Both the position numbers and the translations under genes were made by a program. Of a DNA stretch of 8,214 bases, positions 1-6,390 are shown piece by piece. How positions within the stretch are numbered: position 1 is the first letter of the stretch; each line of letters opens with the position of its first letter. The DNA comes from Deltaproteobacteria bacterium (GTDB lineage Bacteria > Desulfobacterota > SM23-61): positions 1 through 8,214 of the forward strand of contig JACRCA010000316.1 in NCBI GenBank assembly GCA_016234425.1, given 5' to 3'. The notes beneath the pieces are model-generated. The model saw nothing but the letters and a program-made list of their open reading frames with translations. It did not search any database and was not told where the DNA came from.

Positions 1-467
1 CCTTCCTGGACTTTCTGGATAAAGCAGGGGTGAAAATGAGCTGGGTTCCATTCGACGGAGGTGCGGCAGCGATTGCGGCTGCGCTGGGTGGGCATATAGA
101 CGTGGCTCATACGAATCCGGGCGTCGTGAAAGGGCACGTTCAGGCTGGCAAAATGCGTATCCTCGGCGTAGCTTCTGAGAAACGCTTAGATGTTCTCCCG
201 GATGTACTCACCTATCGCGAACAGGGGATTGACTTAGTGCTATTCCAATGGCGGGGTGTGGCTATGCGTGCTGGGGCCCCAAAACCCATAATCGAGAAGC
301 TGATCAGCGCCATCACTCAAGCCAGCCAAACTCCTGAATTCAAGCAGTACATGAAGAACACCAACCAGTTTGAGAGCGATCTTGCTGGTGACCGGTTCCA
401 GAAGTTCGTGTTGGCAGAATTTGACCAAACGACGGATAGGTTGAAAAAACTGGGCTTGATCAAATAG
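1..467 (+). CDS. tctC: TctC/Bug-family periplasmic solute receptor, 3' part
   Basis: This is the C-terminal half (about 154 residues) of a tripartite tricarboxylate transporter receptor. The frame is open to the left edge (codons from base 3, beginning F-L-D-F-L-D-K-A-G), so the signal peptide and first lobe lie outside the window. Family hallmarks visible are the V-P-F-D-G-G ligand-loop motif, a G-G-H-I-D-V stretch followed by N-P-G-V-V, the A-G-K-M-R-I-L-G-V-A-S-E-K-R strand, L-P-D-V-x-T-x-x-E-Q-G, a W-R-G-V segment and A-P-K-P-I-I-E-K-L. In this family the protein binds an organic anion, usually a carboxylate, in the periplasm and delivers it to TctA/TctB. The stop is 26 nt before tctB, so the genes are probably co-transcribed. 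A GTG at base 30 is internal and not a start. The symbol is a family label; the ligand is unknown. Confidence 0.93.
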   Translation, partial: FLDFLDKAGVKMSWVPFDGGAAAIAAALGGHIDVAHTNPGVVKGHVQAGKMRILGVASEKRLDVLPDVLTYREQGIDLVLFQWRGVAMRAGAPKPIIEKLISAITQASQTPEFKQYMKNTNQFESDLAGDRFQKFVLAEFDQTTDRLKKLGLIK

Positions 468-493
468 GCTTAACGACCCGGAAGGCTATCCCC

Positions 494-964
494 ATGGGGA
501 AAAAGGCTGAGGTCTGGGCTGCTGTCCTATCCCTAATTTGGGGACTCTCCTACCTCTTAGCTGCTATGCAATACCCCGGGGGGGAATTAGGCAGCCCTGG
601 CCCCGGGTTAATGCCCTGCTTGCTCGGTTTAGTATTCATGGGACTGTCTGCCTACCTTCTGGTCACAAACTTGCGCAGTAAAAGAATAGGATCCGCTGAT
701 CAGGGGCCTCAGAGCCTAAGACTTGGGCCCCTTTGGCAATTGATCGCTATCCTAACCGCATACCTTGTAGCTATCCTTCCGCTCGGATTTGCCTTTTCCA
801 CCTTTCTGGCAATCTTATTTATGTCTCGGCTTATGGGCCTGGAAGGTTGGGTGAAGCCCACGGTTTTGAGTCTCATCACAGTGATCCTTGCCCATTTGCT
901 TTTTGTCTTGGCTTTAGATGTGCCTCTGCCACTCGGAGCCATCTGGGAGAAGGTGAAGGGATGA
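494..964 (+). CDS. tctB: TctB-family small membrane subunit of a tripartite tricarboxylate transporter
   Basis: A 156-residue hydrophobic protein, the usual size for TctB. Membrane segments are likely near residues 7-25, 39-59, 80-114 (probably two) and 120-141, joined by a polar loop at about 60-78. The G-x-G-L-M-P motif at about 36-41, between the first two helices, matches the G-P-G-x-x-P pattern of the family, and the tail L-D-V-P-L-P-x-G is also typical. TctB is the small, poorly conserved partner of TctA in the inner-membrane complex. The start at 494 is supported by GGAAGG at 480-485, 8 nt upstream. The stop codon overlaps the tctA start as ATGA, which suggests translational coupling. 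Sequence similarity in this family is low, so the call leans partly on position between a receptor gene and tctA. Confidence 0.9.
   Translation: MGKKAEVWAAVLSLIWGLSYLLAAMQYPGGELGSPGPGLMPCLLGLVFMGLSAYLLVTNLRSKRIGSADQGPQSLRLGPLWQLIAILTAYLVAILPLGFAFSTFLAILFMSRLMGLEGWVKPTVLSLITVILAHLLFVLALDVPLPLGAIWEKVKG
951..956 (+). promoter_or_regulatory. Ribosome binding site fixing the tctA start
   Basis: AGGTGA lies inside the end of tctB, 4 nt before the ATG at 961. It is fully complementary to the UCACCU of the 16S rRNA tail. It favours 961 over any start further upstream in the same open frame. Confidence 0.6.
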
Positions 965-2457
965 TCGAGGGATTATTTTCTGGACTCCATGGGGCTTTGG
1001 ATCCGAGGAATTTTTTAGCCGTTGTGATTGGGTGTCTGGTGGGCACCATCGTAGGGGTACTTCCGGGAATAGGACCTACAGGAACAATGGCCCTGCTGCT
1101 GCCATTGACCTATGCCCTGGGACCCACCGCTGGTATGATCATGCTTGCGGGGATCTGGTACGGAGCCCAGTATGGGGGTTCTACTACCTCTATTTTGGTG
1201 AATGTACCGGGAGAAGCGGCCAGCGTAGTTACCACCCTGGATGGCTATCAAATGGCCCGTAAGGGTAAAGCCGGAACTGCGCTGGCCATAGCGGCTATCG
1301 GCTCTTTCGTTGCCGGCACCTTGGGAGTGGTTGGGCTTACCCTCTTCGCCCCACCCTTAGCCAATGCTGCTCTTAGCTTTGGTCCACCGGAGTTCTTTTG
1401 GATCGCCATATTCGGTCTTCTTGTTTTATCAAACTTGAGTGGCAAGTCCACACCCAAGGCGCTTCTGATGGCCACCTTGGGGGTTATTTTAGCCACGGTA
1501 GGGATGGACCCGATATCCGGGCGACCCCGTTTCAGCATGGGATCCTCTTCTCTCTTTGGGGGTTTCGATTTTGTTCCGGTTACCATGGGCCTTTTTGGAG
1601 TGGCCGAAATTTTATATTCGAGTGCTGAACGGCTAAAATCCTGGGAGGTTCTGAGGGTACGGTTTCGTGACCTTTACCCAAACCGGGAAGATTTTCGTCG
1701 CTCTGCTGCCCCCATTTTTCGCGGAGGAGTGGTGGGATTTTTGGTTGGGTTAATCCCCGGTCCGGCCGCCGTAATGTCGTCTTTCGTTTCGTATGCCTTG
1801 GAGCGAAGGCTGTCGCGCCACCCGGAAAAATTCGGCCATGGGGCAATAGAAGGTGTGGCCGGGCCAGAATCTGCCAACAACGCCGCCACAGCCGGAGGCT
1901 TGGTACCCCTTCTGGCCTTGGGCCTGCCCTTCGCTCCCCCCACTGCTGTGCTCCTGGGTGGTCTCATGATCCACGGAGTGGTGCCTGGTCCACTCCTGAT
2001 GCAGCAGCACCCCGACCTGTTCTGGGGAGTCATCGCCAGTATGTATATCGGTAACTGTATTCTTCTGATTTTGAACCTCCCCCTGGTTGGCGTGTTTGCG
2101 AGCATAACCCGGGTGCGTCCCGCCATCGTCAATCCGATTGTTTTGATTCTCTGTGTGATTGGAGCCTATGCGGTTAACAATAGTATGTTTGATGTTTGGG
2201 TCATGTGGGCATTCGGCCTGCTGGGTTTCTTCATGCGCCGGTTGGGATTTGAAGCTGCCCCGCTGGTCTTAGGCTTGGTTCTCGGCAAGATGCTGGAAAA
2301 CTCCTTCCGCCAGTCCATGGTCATTTTGGAGGGAGACATCTGGGGCTTTTGGGCACGGCCGATCTCCTCCACCCTTATGGTTTTGGCGATTCTCGCCCTG
2401 GTAATGCCCCCGGTGATCAGGCTCTTCCTCCGGTCCAGACCTAAACACACTTCGTGA
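961..2457 (+). CDS. tctA: TctA-family large membrane subunit of a tripartite tricarboxylate transporter
   Basis: A 498-residue polytopic inner-membrane protein, the normal length for TctA, which forms the translocation path and uses an ion gradient to import the ligand presented by TctC. The two inverted halves each show a signature. The first half has G-V-L-P-G-I-G-P-T-G at residues 32-41 and Y-G-G-S-T-T-S-I-L at 71-79. The second has G-L-I-P-G-P-A-A at 263-270 and G-V-A-G-P-E-S-A-N-N-A-A at 298-309, followed by P-L-L-A-L-G-L-P. Start choice: the frame is open upstream to base 733, but that stretch overlaps tctB and reads as non-membrane sequence; ATG 961 has an RBS, a 4-nt overlap with tctB and a standard TctA N-terminus. 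The second-half signature is altered from the commoner L-P-G-A-G-G and G-I-P-G-S-A-T-T forms to I-P-G-P-A-A and G-L-P-F-A-P-P-T, possibly a subfamily trait. Confidence 0.96.
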   Translation: MIEGLFSGLHGALDPRNFLAVVIGCLVGTIVGVLPGIGPTGTMALLLPLTYALGPTAGMIMLAGIWYGAQYGGSTTSILVNVPGEAASVVTTLDGYQMARKGKAGTALAIAAIGSFVAGTLGVVGLTLFAPPLANAALSFGPPEFFWIAIFGLLVLSNLSGKSTPKALLMATLGVILATVGMDPISGRPRFSMGSSSLFGGFDFVPVTMGLFGVAEILYSSAERLKSWEVLRVRFRDLYPNREDFRRSAAPIFRGGVVGFLVGLIPGPAAVMSSFVSYALERRLSRHPEKFGHGAIEGVAGPESANNAATAGGLVPLLALGLPFAPPTAVLLGGLMIHGVVPGPLLMQQHPDLFWGVIASMYIGNCILLILNLPLVGVFASITRVRPAIVNPIVLILCVIGAYAVNNSMFDVWVMWAFGLLGFFMRRLGFEAAPLVLGLVLGKMLENSFRQSMVILEGDIWGFWARPISSTLMVLAILALVMPPVIRLFLRSRPKHTS

Positions 2458-2470
2458 CGGGAGATTCGAC

Positions 2471-4054
2471 TCACCATCCAATCCCCTGGGACCTTAAGAA
2501 ATCCTGTGCCTCTTTATGGCCCAGGCTGGCAGCAATTTTTAAGTCCTCAATGGCCCGTTCTTGATCTCCAGCGTTCCCGTAGGCATTTCCCCGGTTATAA
2601 TAAGCCTCCGCATCCTTTGGGCTTAACTCAATAACCTTGCTGTAATCGCTGATCGCCCGCCGGTAATCTCCGAGATGCAAGTAAGCATTTCCACGATTAT
2701 TATACGCCCCGGCATGTTGCGGGTCGAGCTCGATAACCTGATCGTAATCCCTGATCGCCTGCCGATGGTCCTCGAGTTTTGCATAAGCAAATCCGCGGCT
2801 ATAGTAAGCCTCAGCATCTTTCGGTCTCAGTTCGATCATCCGGTCATAATCTCTGATGGCCTGACGGTAGTCCCCGAGATTCAAGTAAGCCATCCCCCGA
2901 TTATGGTAAGCCGCGACATATTTAGGTTCTAACTCGATAACCCGCCCGTAATCGCTGATCGCCCGCTGGGAGTCTCCGAGGTTTCCGTAGGAAAATCCGC
3001 GTTGATAATAAGCCTCCGCATATTTCGGGTTCAACTGGATTACTCTGTCGTAATCTCTGATCGCCTGACGATAATCCCCCAGATTCCGGTGGGCATTTCC
3101 CCGGTTGTAATAAGCTTCGATATATTCAGGATTCAGCTCGATCGCCCGGTCGTAACTCCTGATCGCTTGCCGGTAGTCTCCGAGATGCAGATGGGCAAAT
3201 GCCCGGTTGTTATACGCCAGAACATAGTCGGGGTTTAATTTGATGGCCTGATCGAAATCTCTGATCGCCTCCCGATAACTTCCGAGATTTAAGTGGGCAA
3301 ATCCACGGTTGTTATATGCCGATGCATCTTGGGGATTTAGTTCGAGCGCCTCAGTGAAATCTCTAACCGCCCGCCGCCACTCCTGGAGATTCAAGTGGGC
3401 ATTTCCCCGATTATAATAGGCCATGGCATTTTTAGGGTTCAGCCCGATAGCCGTATCCAAATCGTTGATCGCTTGCCGGTAGTCTCCAATGTGTAAGTAA
3501 GCATTTCCCCGGTTATAATAAGCCTCAGCATATGTGAGCCTCGATTCAATGGCTTTATCGAAATCCTTGATCGCCTGCTGGTGGTTACCGAGGTTCAAAT
3601 ATGCATTCCCACGATTACAAAAATAGGCCGAGGCATCTTTGGGGTTCAGCTCGATCGCTTTATTAAAATCCCTAATCGCCTCTCCATATTTCCCGAGGTT
3701 CGAGTAAACGGTTCCTCGGTTATTATAAGCCTCGGCATAATTAGGATTTAATCCGATCGTCTTATTGAAATCATTTATCGCCTGCTGGTGGTTTCCAAGA
3801 TTTATGTAGGCCAATCCACGGTTATAATAAGACATCGCATCTTTCGGATTTAGTTGGATCACTTTGGTAAAAGCCTCAATTGCCTCCCTATAATTGCCGG
3901 ATAAGGCCGCTGAATGTCCTTTGTCAAACCACACAGAAGCGGCTGATTCTGCAATGGCTTGAGAATAATCAGAAAAAATAAATAAACCAATGCCCATTAA
4001 GAAGACTGACAACTTCGCCCATGATGTTTTTCTTTTTACCCTCCCACCCTTCAT
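2471..4054 (-). CDS. Exported tetratricopeptide-repeat protein with 14 tandem TPRs
   Basis: A 527-residue protein. Residues 1-35 look like a signal peptide: a Lys/Arg-rich start, a hydrophobic core at about 15-28 and an A-I-A|E cleavage site after residue 35. Residues 39-515 are 14 consecutive TPR units of 34 residues (unit 4 has 35), with consensus Tyr4, Arg7-Gly8, Tyr/His11, Leu14-Gly15, Ala20-Ile21, Tyr/Phe24, Ala/Val27-Ile28, Leu30-Asn31-Pro32. The end resembles a Sel1/TPR cap (A-S-L-G-H-K-E-A-Q). No catalytic domain is present. TPR superhelices are protein-binding scaffolds, so a periplasmic or surface scaffold role is inferred; the partner is unknown. The start is ATG 4054, 7 nt from a near-perfect AAGGAGG. 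An in-frame TTG at 4081 lies within 3 nt of the predicted transcript start and is unlikely. The gene converges on tctA with a 13-nt gap. Confidence 0.93.
   Translation of the reverse strand: MKGGRVKRKTSWAKLSVFLMGIGLFIFSDYSQAIAESAASVWFDKGHSAALSGNYREAIEAFTKVIQLNPKDAMSYYNRGLAYINLGNHQQAINDFNKTIGLNPNYAEAYNNRGTVYSNLGKYGEAIRDFNKAIELNPKDASAYFCNRGNAYLNLGNHQQAIKDFDKAIESRLTYAEAYYNRGNAYLHIGDYRQAINDLDTAIGLNPKNAMAYYNRGNAHLNLQEWRRAVRDFTEALELNPQDASAYNNRGFAHLNLGSYREAIRDFDQAIKLNPDYVLAYNNRAFAHLHLGDYRQAIRSYDRAIELNPEYIEAYYNRGNAHRNLGDYRQAIRDYDRVIQLNPKYAEAYYQRGFSYGNLGDSQRAISDYGRVIELEPKYVAAYHNRGMAYLNLGDYRQAIRDYDRMIELRPKDAEAYYSRGFAYAKLEDHRQAIRDYDQVIELDPQHAGAYNNRGNAYLHLGDYRRAISDYSKVIELSPKDAEAYYNRGNAYGNAGDQERAIEDLKIAASLGHKEAQDFLRSQGIGW
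2510..3940 (-). repeat. Tandem 102-bp-period repeat array encoding the TPRs
   Basis: Fourteen units of 102 bp (one of 105 bp) tile the TPR gene. Similarity persists at the DNA level: the 26 bases at 2583-2608 recur without mismatch at 3501-3526, exactly 918 bp (nine units) away. Close copies start at 3093 (five units away, two mismatches) and 3399 (eight units away). This fits growth by duplication with later divergence and makes the array a substrate for copy-number change. Confidence 0.95.
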
Positions 4055-4060
4055 TAGAAC

Positions 4061-4068
4061 TCCTCCTT
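4061..4068 (-). promoter_or_regulatory. Strong ribosome binding site of the TPR gene
   Basis: The minus strand reads AAGGAGGA here, with the AAGGAGG core 7 nt before the ATG at 4054. It decides the start in favour of ATG 4054 over the in-frame TTG at 4081. Confidence 0.85.
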
Positions 4069-4083
4069 TTACTATGGGCAACT

Positions 4084-4096
4084 AAGAGGCATAATA
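4084..4096 (-). promoter_or_regulatory. Predicted extended -10 promoter of the TPR gene
   Basis: The minus strand carries TATTAT at 4096-4091, preceded directly by TGG, giving the extended -10 form TGnTATTAT. Transcription would start near 4084, leaving a leader of about 30 nt that contains the RBS. No convincing -35 box lies at the right distance (the site reads TTTTTC), as is common for extended -10 promoters. Confidence 0.5.
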
Positions 4097-4175
4097 CCAC
4101 AATCTCTTATCGGGAAAAATGAGACTTTCCTTTATCCCTTAATCAAGCCATTTTACTTTTCTGTCTCTGCGCCAG

Positions 4176-4212
4176 TTGCCCTTCCCACCTTTTGCTTGCT
4201 ATAATTCTTGCA
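4176..4212 (+). promoter_or_regulatory. Predicted sigma70-type extended -10 promoter of the M24 gene
   Basis: TATAAT, a perfect -10 hexamer, sits at 4200-4205 and is preceded by TGC, forming the extended TGn motif. TTGCCC at 4176-4181 matches four of six -35 consensus bases with an 18-bp spacer. Transcription should begin near 4212, downstream of the in-frame TTG at 4208, so translation should begin at ATG 4247 after a leader of about 35 nt. Confidence 0.7.
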
Positions 4213-4231
4213 AAATCTATCCTTTAATCCT

Positions 4232-4246
4232 GAAGGGCTTAAGCCC
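4232..4246 (+). promoter_or_regulatory. RBS overlapping a perfect 12-bp palindrome before the M24 start
   Basis: GAAGGG at 4232-4237 is the likely ribosome binding site, 9 nt before the ATG at 4247. GGGCTTAAGCCC at 4235-4246 is a perfect palindrome that covers half of the RBS and touches the start codon. It could form a small GC stem (4 bp, TTAA loop) in the mRNA or be a DNA-protein site. Function is not shown. Confidence 0.5.
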
Positions 4247-5428
4247 ATGCGACCTTTTCAGCCCCAATTAAGAATAAGAGAACTGCAGAAAAATTTAACT
4301 CAGGCTAACCTGGATATCGCCTTGCTGCATTATTCCAGAGATATCTACTATTATACAGGCTTTGCCGAACCATCCCTCCTTCTGGTAACCCCTCAGGAAT
4401 CAATTCTCTTCATTCGCAGAGAAAAGGCCAAAGAACGCAGCAGAATCTGGATGGAAGAAGGAATGATAGTGGCGCGTGCCGACCTACGGGAAGTTTACGC
4501 TCAGCTTATAGATCTAAAAATAAAAAAGGGGACGATGGGTTTGTGCTTAGACATCCTGCCCGCGGATAGGTTCACGGAGATTCAAGAGCTTTTCCAGAAA
4601 TTTCGGATACTGAATGTTTCCCCTTTGATCCTCCGCCAAAGGATGGTTAAAGATGAAGAGGAAGTCAGCCTGGTAAAAAGGGCTGGTCAAATCCTGGCGG
4701 CAGGCACAGATCGGGTTCGGCAATTCTTAAAACCTGGACTGCGAGAGATAGATCTTGCCGCAGAGATAGAGGCCGAACACCGACGCTCCCTTCATGTGGG
4801 CGCAATCTTTACGCGTCTTTTCGATTTCAGCATGGGCCAGGGCCCGCTCAGTTCGGGCCCCAATCTCCGATTTGCTTCTGGAATCCTCCATTCTATTTCT
4901 GGCCCAGGCCTATCCGCAGCCCTGCCGATCGGCCCTTCTGATCGGAAGATTCAGAATGGTGACCATGTCGTGGTGGACATCCCCTGCAACTATCAGGGCT
5001 ACCATGCCGATCAGTCCAGGACTTTTGTGGTCGGTAAAGCCTCCTCGAAAGCAAAGAAAATGTTCCGATTAATGCGAGAGGTATCTGATGGCCTGATAGC
5101 CTTTCTGCGCCCCGGAATTCAGGCTTACCAAGTTTACAAAAAAGCTTGGTCTCTGGCTAAAAAGCTAAAAATCGAGGATTCTTTCCTGGCCTACGGAGAA
5201 AGGCGCGCGAACTTCATCGGCCACGGACTGGGCCTGGAAATCAACGAACCCCCGATTCTCAAGAAAGGAGAGAAGACAATTCTCGAGGAAGGCTTCACCC
5301 TGGCTCTCGAGCTTCTGCTTACTCATCCCAATGCTGGGATAATGAAGCTTGAGGACACCGTGGTGGTCACATCCAATGGTGCTGAACTTCTGACAATAGC
5401 CCCAAGAGAGTTGATCGAAGTGGGTTAG
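4247..5428 (+). CDS. M24-family metallopeptidase (aminopeptidase P/prolidase/creatinase-like)
   Basis: A 393-residue protein with the two-domain layout of the family: a creatinase-type N-terminal domain (about residues 8-130) and a pita-bread catalytic domain (about 138-388). The five expected metal ligands can be placed: Asp244 (V-V-V-D-I-P) and Asp255 (H-A-D-Q-S-R-T) 11 residues apart, His326 (G-H-G-L-G-L), Glu355 (L-A-L-E-L) and Glu369 (K-L-E-D-T). This predicts a dinuclear-metal hydrolase acting on Xaa-Pro peptides or a related C-N bond, in the cytoplasm as no signal peptide is seen. The usual active-site His seven residues after His326 is Asn333 (E-I-N-E-P-P), so the substrate may differ from classical AMPP. 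Start ATG 4247 fits the promoter and RBS; TTG 4208 lies upstream of the predicted transcript start. The stop TAG overlaps the convergent permease stop. Confidence 0.92.
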   Translation: MRPFQPQLRIRELQKNLTQANLDIALLHYSRDIYYYTGFAEPSLLLVTPQESILFIRREKAKERSRIWMEEGMIVARADLREVYAQLIDLKIKKGTMGLCLDILPADRFTEIQELFQKFRILNVSPLILRQRMVKDEEEVSLVKRAGQILAAGTDRVRQFLKPGLREIDLAAEIEAEHRRSLHVGAIFTRLFDFSMGQGPLSSGPNLRFASGILHSISGPGLSAALPIGPSDRKIQNGDHVVVDIPCNYQGYHADQSRTFVVGKASSKAKKMFRLMREVSDGLIAFLRPGIQAYQVYKKAWSLAKKLKIEDSFLAYGERRANFIGHGLGLEINEPPILKKGEKTILEEGFTLALELLLTHPNAGIMKLEDTVVVTSNGAELLTIAPRELIEVG

Positions 5429-6390
5429 GTGGATCTTACCTCCTGGCGCATGAAAAAGACGTAGGAGATGGCAAAGCACAATACGGTAATAGCCAGCAGG
5501 GAAATGAGGTGGGGGAAGACAATATGCACGCTTTCTCCCAGGGGGAGCGGGCTTTGAAAACGGGATATCGATAGCCTTTCCAGAGGGCCCATTAAAAGAA
5601 GGGATTGGGTGGTTTTTCTCAAGGGGTCCAGGATCGTGGTGGTGGCCTCACTGTAAAGAGTCATCGGCGAGAGCAGAGAAAGCGCTCTGCGGGTCTGTTC
5701 GTGCTGGACCAGCAATTCCGGGTTTGAGGTCGGCGCTCTTTGATCCAGCGGAGAAATCGCATCCGCAGCCAGACTCGCTCCGTAGGCTACGAAAAAGGAA
5801 AAAAAGATCCAGCAGGCGATGGCCGCTAAGGCCGAAGTGGCCATGCTGCGGAAGATGACAGAGAACAGGATAGAAATCCCCAGCCAGAAGGATATGTAGA
5901 AAAGACTGATCAGAAAATATATGGCCAGGCGCCATATCTCTTCGGGCCCCGGGACAATCCCGATGAGGCGCAGACCGAGGCCGGAGATCAAAAGGATGAT
6001 GGCCAGCAGCATGATGGCGATCGTGATAGAACCGGCCAGAAATTTTCCATTAATAATAGAATCACGGTAGATGGGCTGAGAGACGAGTTTGCTAAGGGTT
6101 CGGGCACTGCGCTCCCGGTTGATGGAATCGAAACCCAGAACAATCCCCATGAGAGGGCCAAAAAAGGCAATAAATGAAATCAGGGAAAAGAATTTGCCGG
6201 GAGACGAAAAAAGCATCAGAAAAACAAAGGTTGGTTTGGCTACTCCTTGAAGTTCATCCCGGATGCCTGTTCCAACCATAAAAGCCGTTATCAGACTGAC
6301 CATCAAGATCAGGGTAAAGAGCAGGATGAAACGGCTGCTGCTGAAGTGATCCTGCAGTTCCTTCAGGTATATGGTGAGTAATCCCTTCAC
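5425..6390 (-). CDS. ABC-2 type transporter permease
   Basis: A 321-residue membrane protein with about six helices, near residues 21-39, 68-88, 116-137, 153-180, 184-206 and 290-313. Between helices 2 and 3 is the ABC-2/NosY-like cytoplasmic element F-D-S-I-N-R-E-R-S-A-R-T-L (87-99), leading to a S-Q-P-I segment and G-K-F-L-A-G, the likely contact with the ATPase. A polar loop of about 80 residues (207-288) before the last helix is probably extracytoplasmic. Such permeases pair as dimers with a separate ATPase and export lipids, glycans or peptides, or act on envelope processes; the substrate is not readable. The start is GTG 6390, with AAGGAGGG 7 nt before it, overlapping the ATPase stop as GTGA. 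At its 3' end it overlaps the convergent M24 gene by 4 nt. Confidence 0.92.
   Translation of the reverse strand: MKGLLTIYLKELQDHFSSSRFILLFTLILMVSLITAFMVGTGIRDELQGVAKPTFVFLMLFSSPGKFFSLISFIAFFGPLMGIVLGFDSINRERSARTLSKLVSQPIYRDSIINGKFLAGSITIAIMLLAIILLISGLGLRLIGIVPGPEEIWRLAIYFLISLFYISFWLGISILFSVIFRSMATSALAAIACWIFFSFFVAYGASLAADAISPLDQRAPTSNPELLVQHEQTRRALSLLSPMTLYSEATTTILDPLRKTTQSLLLMGPLERLSISRFQSPLPLGESVHIVFPHLISLLAITVLCFAISYVFFMRQEVRST

Noticed and set aside
733..960. 76-residue upstream extension of the tctA frame
   Set aside because: It overlaps tctB out of frame, is not membrane-like and lies before a well-placed RBS and ATG at 961.
2432..2441. GGTC-CA-GACC inverted repeat near the end of tctA as a possible terminator
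   Set aside because: Four-bp arms, within coding sequence, with no T-run on either strand.
2675..3238. Plus-strand open frames (2675-2932 and 3002-3238) opposite the TPR gene
   Set aside because: They are mirror products of the repeated TPR codons; they show the same periodic pattern and have no independent domain or RBS support.
4055..4081. TTG start at 4081 for the TPR gene
   Set aside because: It would begin within 3 nt of the predicted transcript start, and the strong RBS lies downstream of it, serving ATG 4054.
4113..4130. GGAAA/TTTCC inverted repeat in the divergent promoter region
   Set aside because: Only 5 bp arms with an 8-nt loop in AT-rich sequence; expected by chance.
4208..4246. 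TTG start at 4208 for the M24 gene
   Set aside because: It lies upstream of the predicted transcription start at about 4212 and has no RBS.
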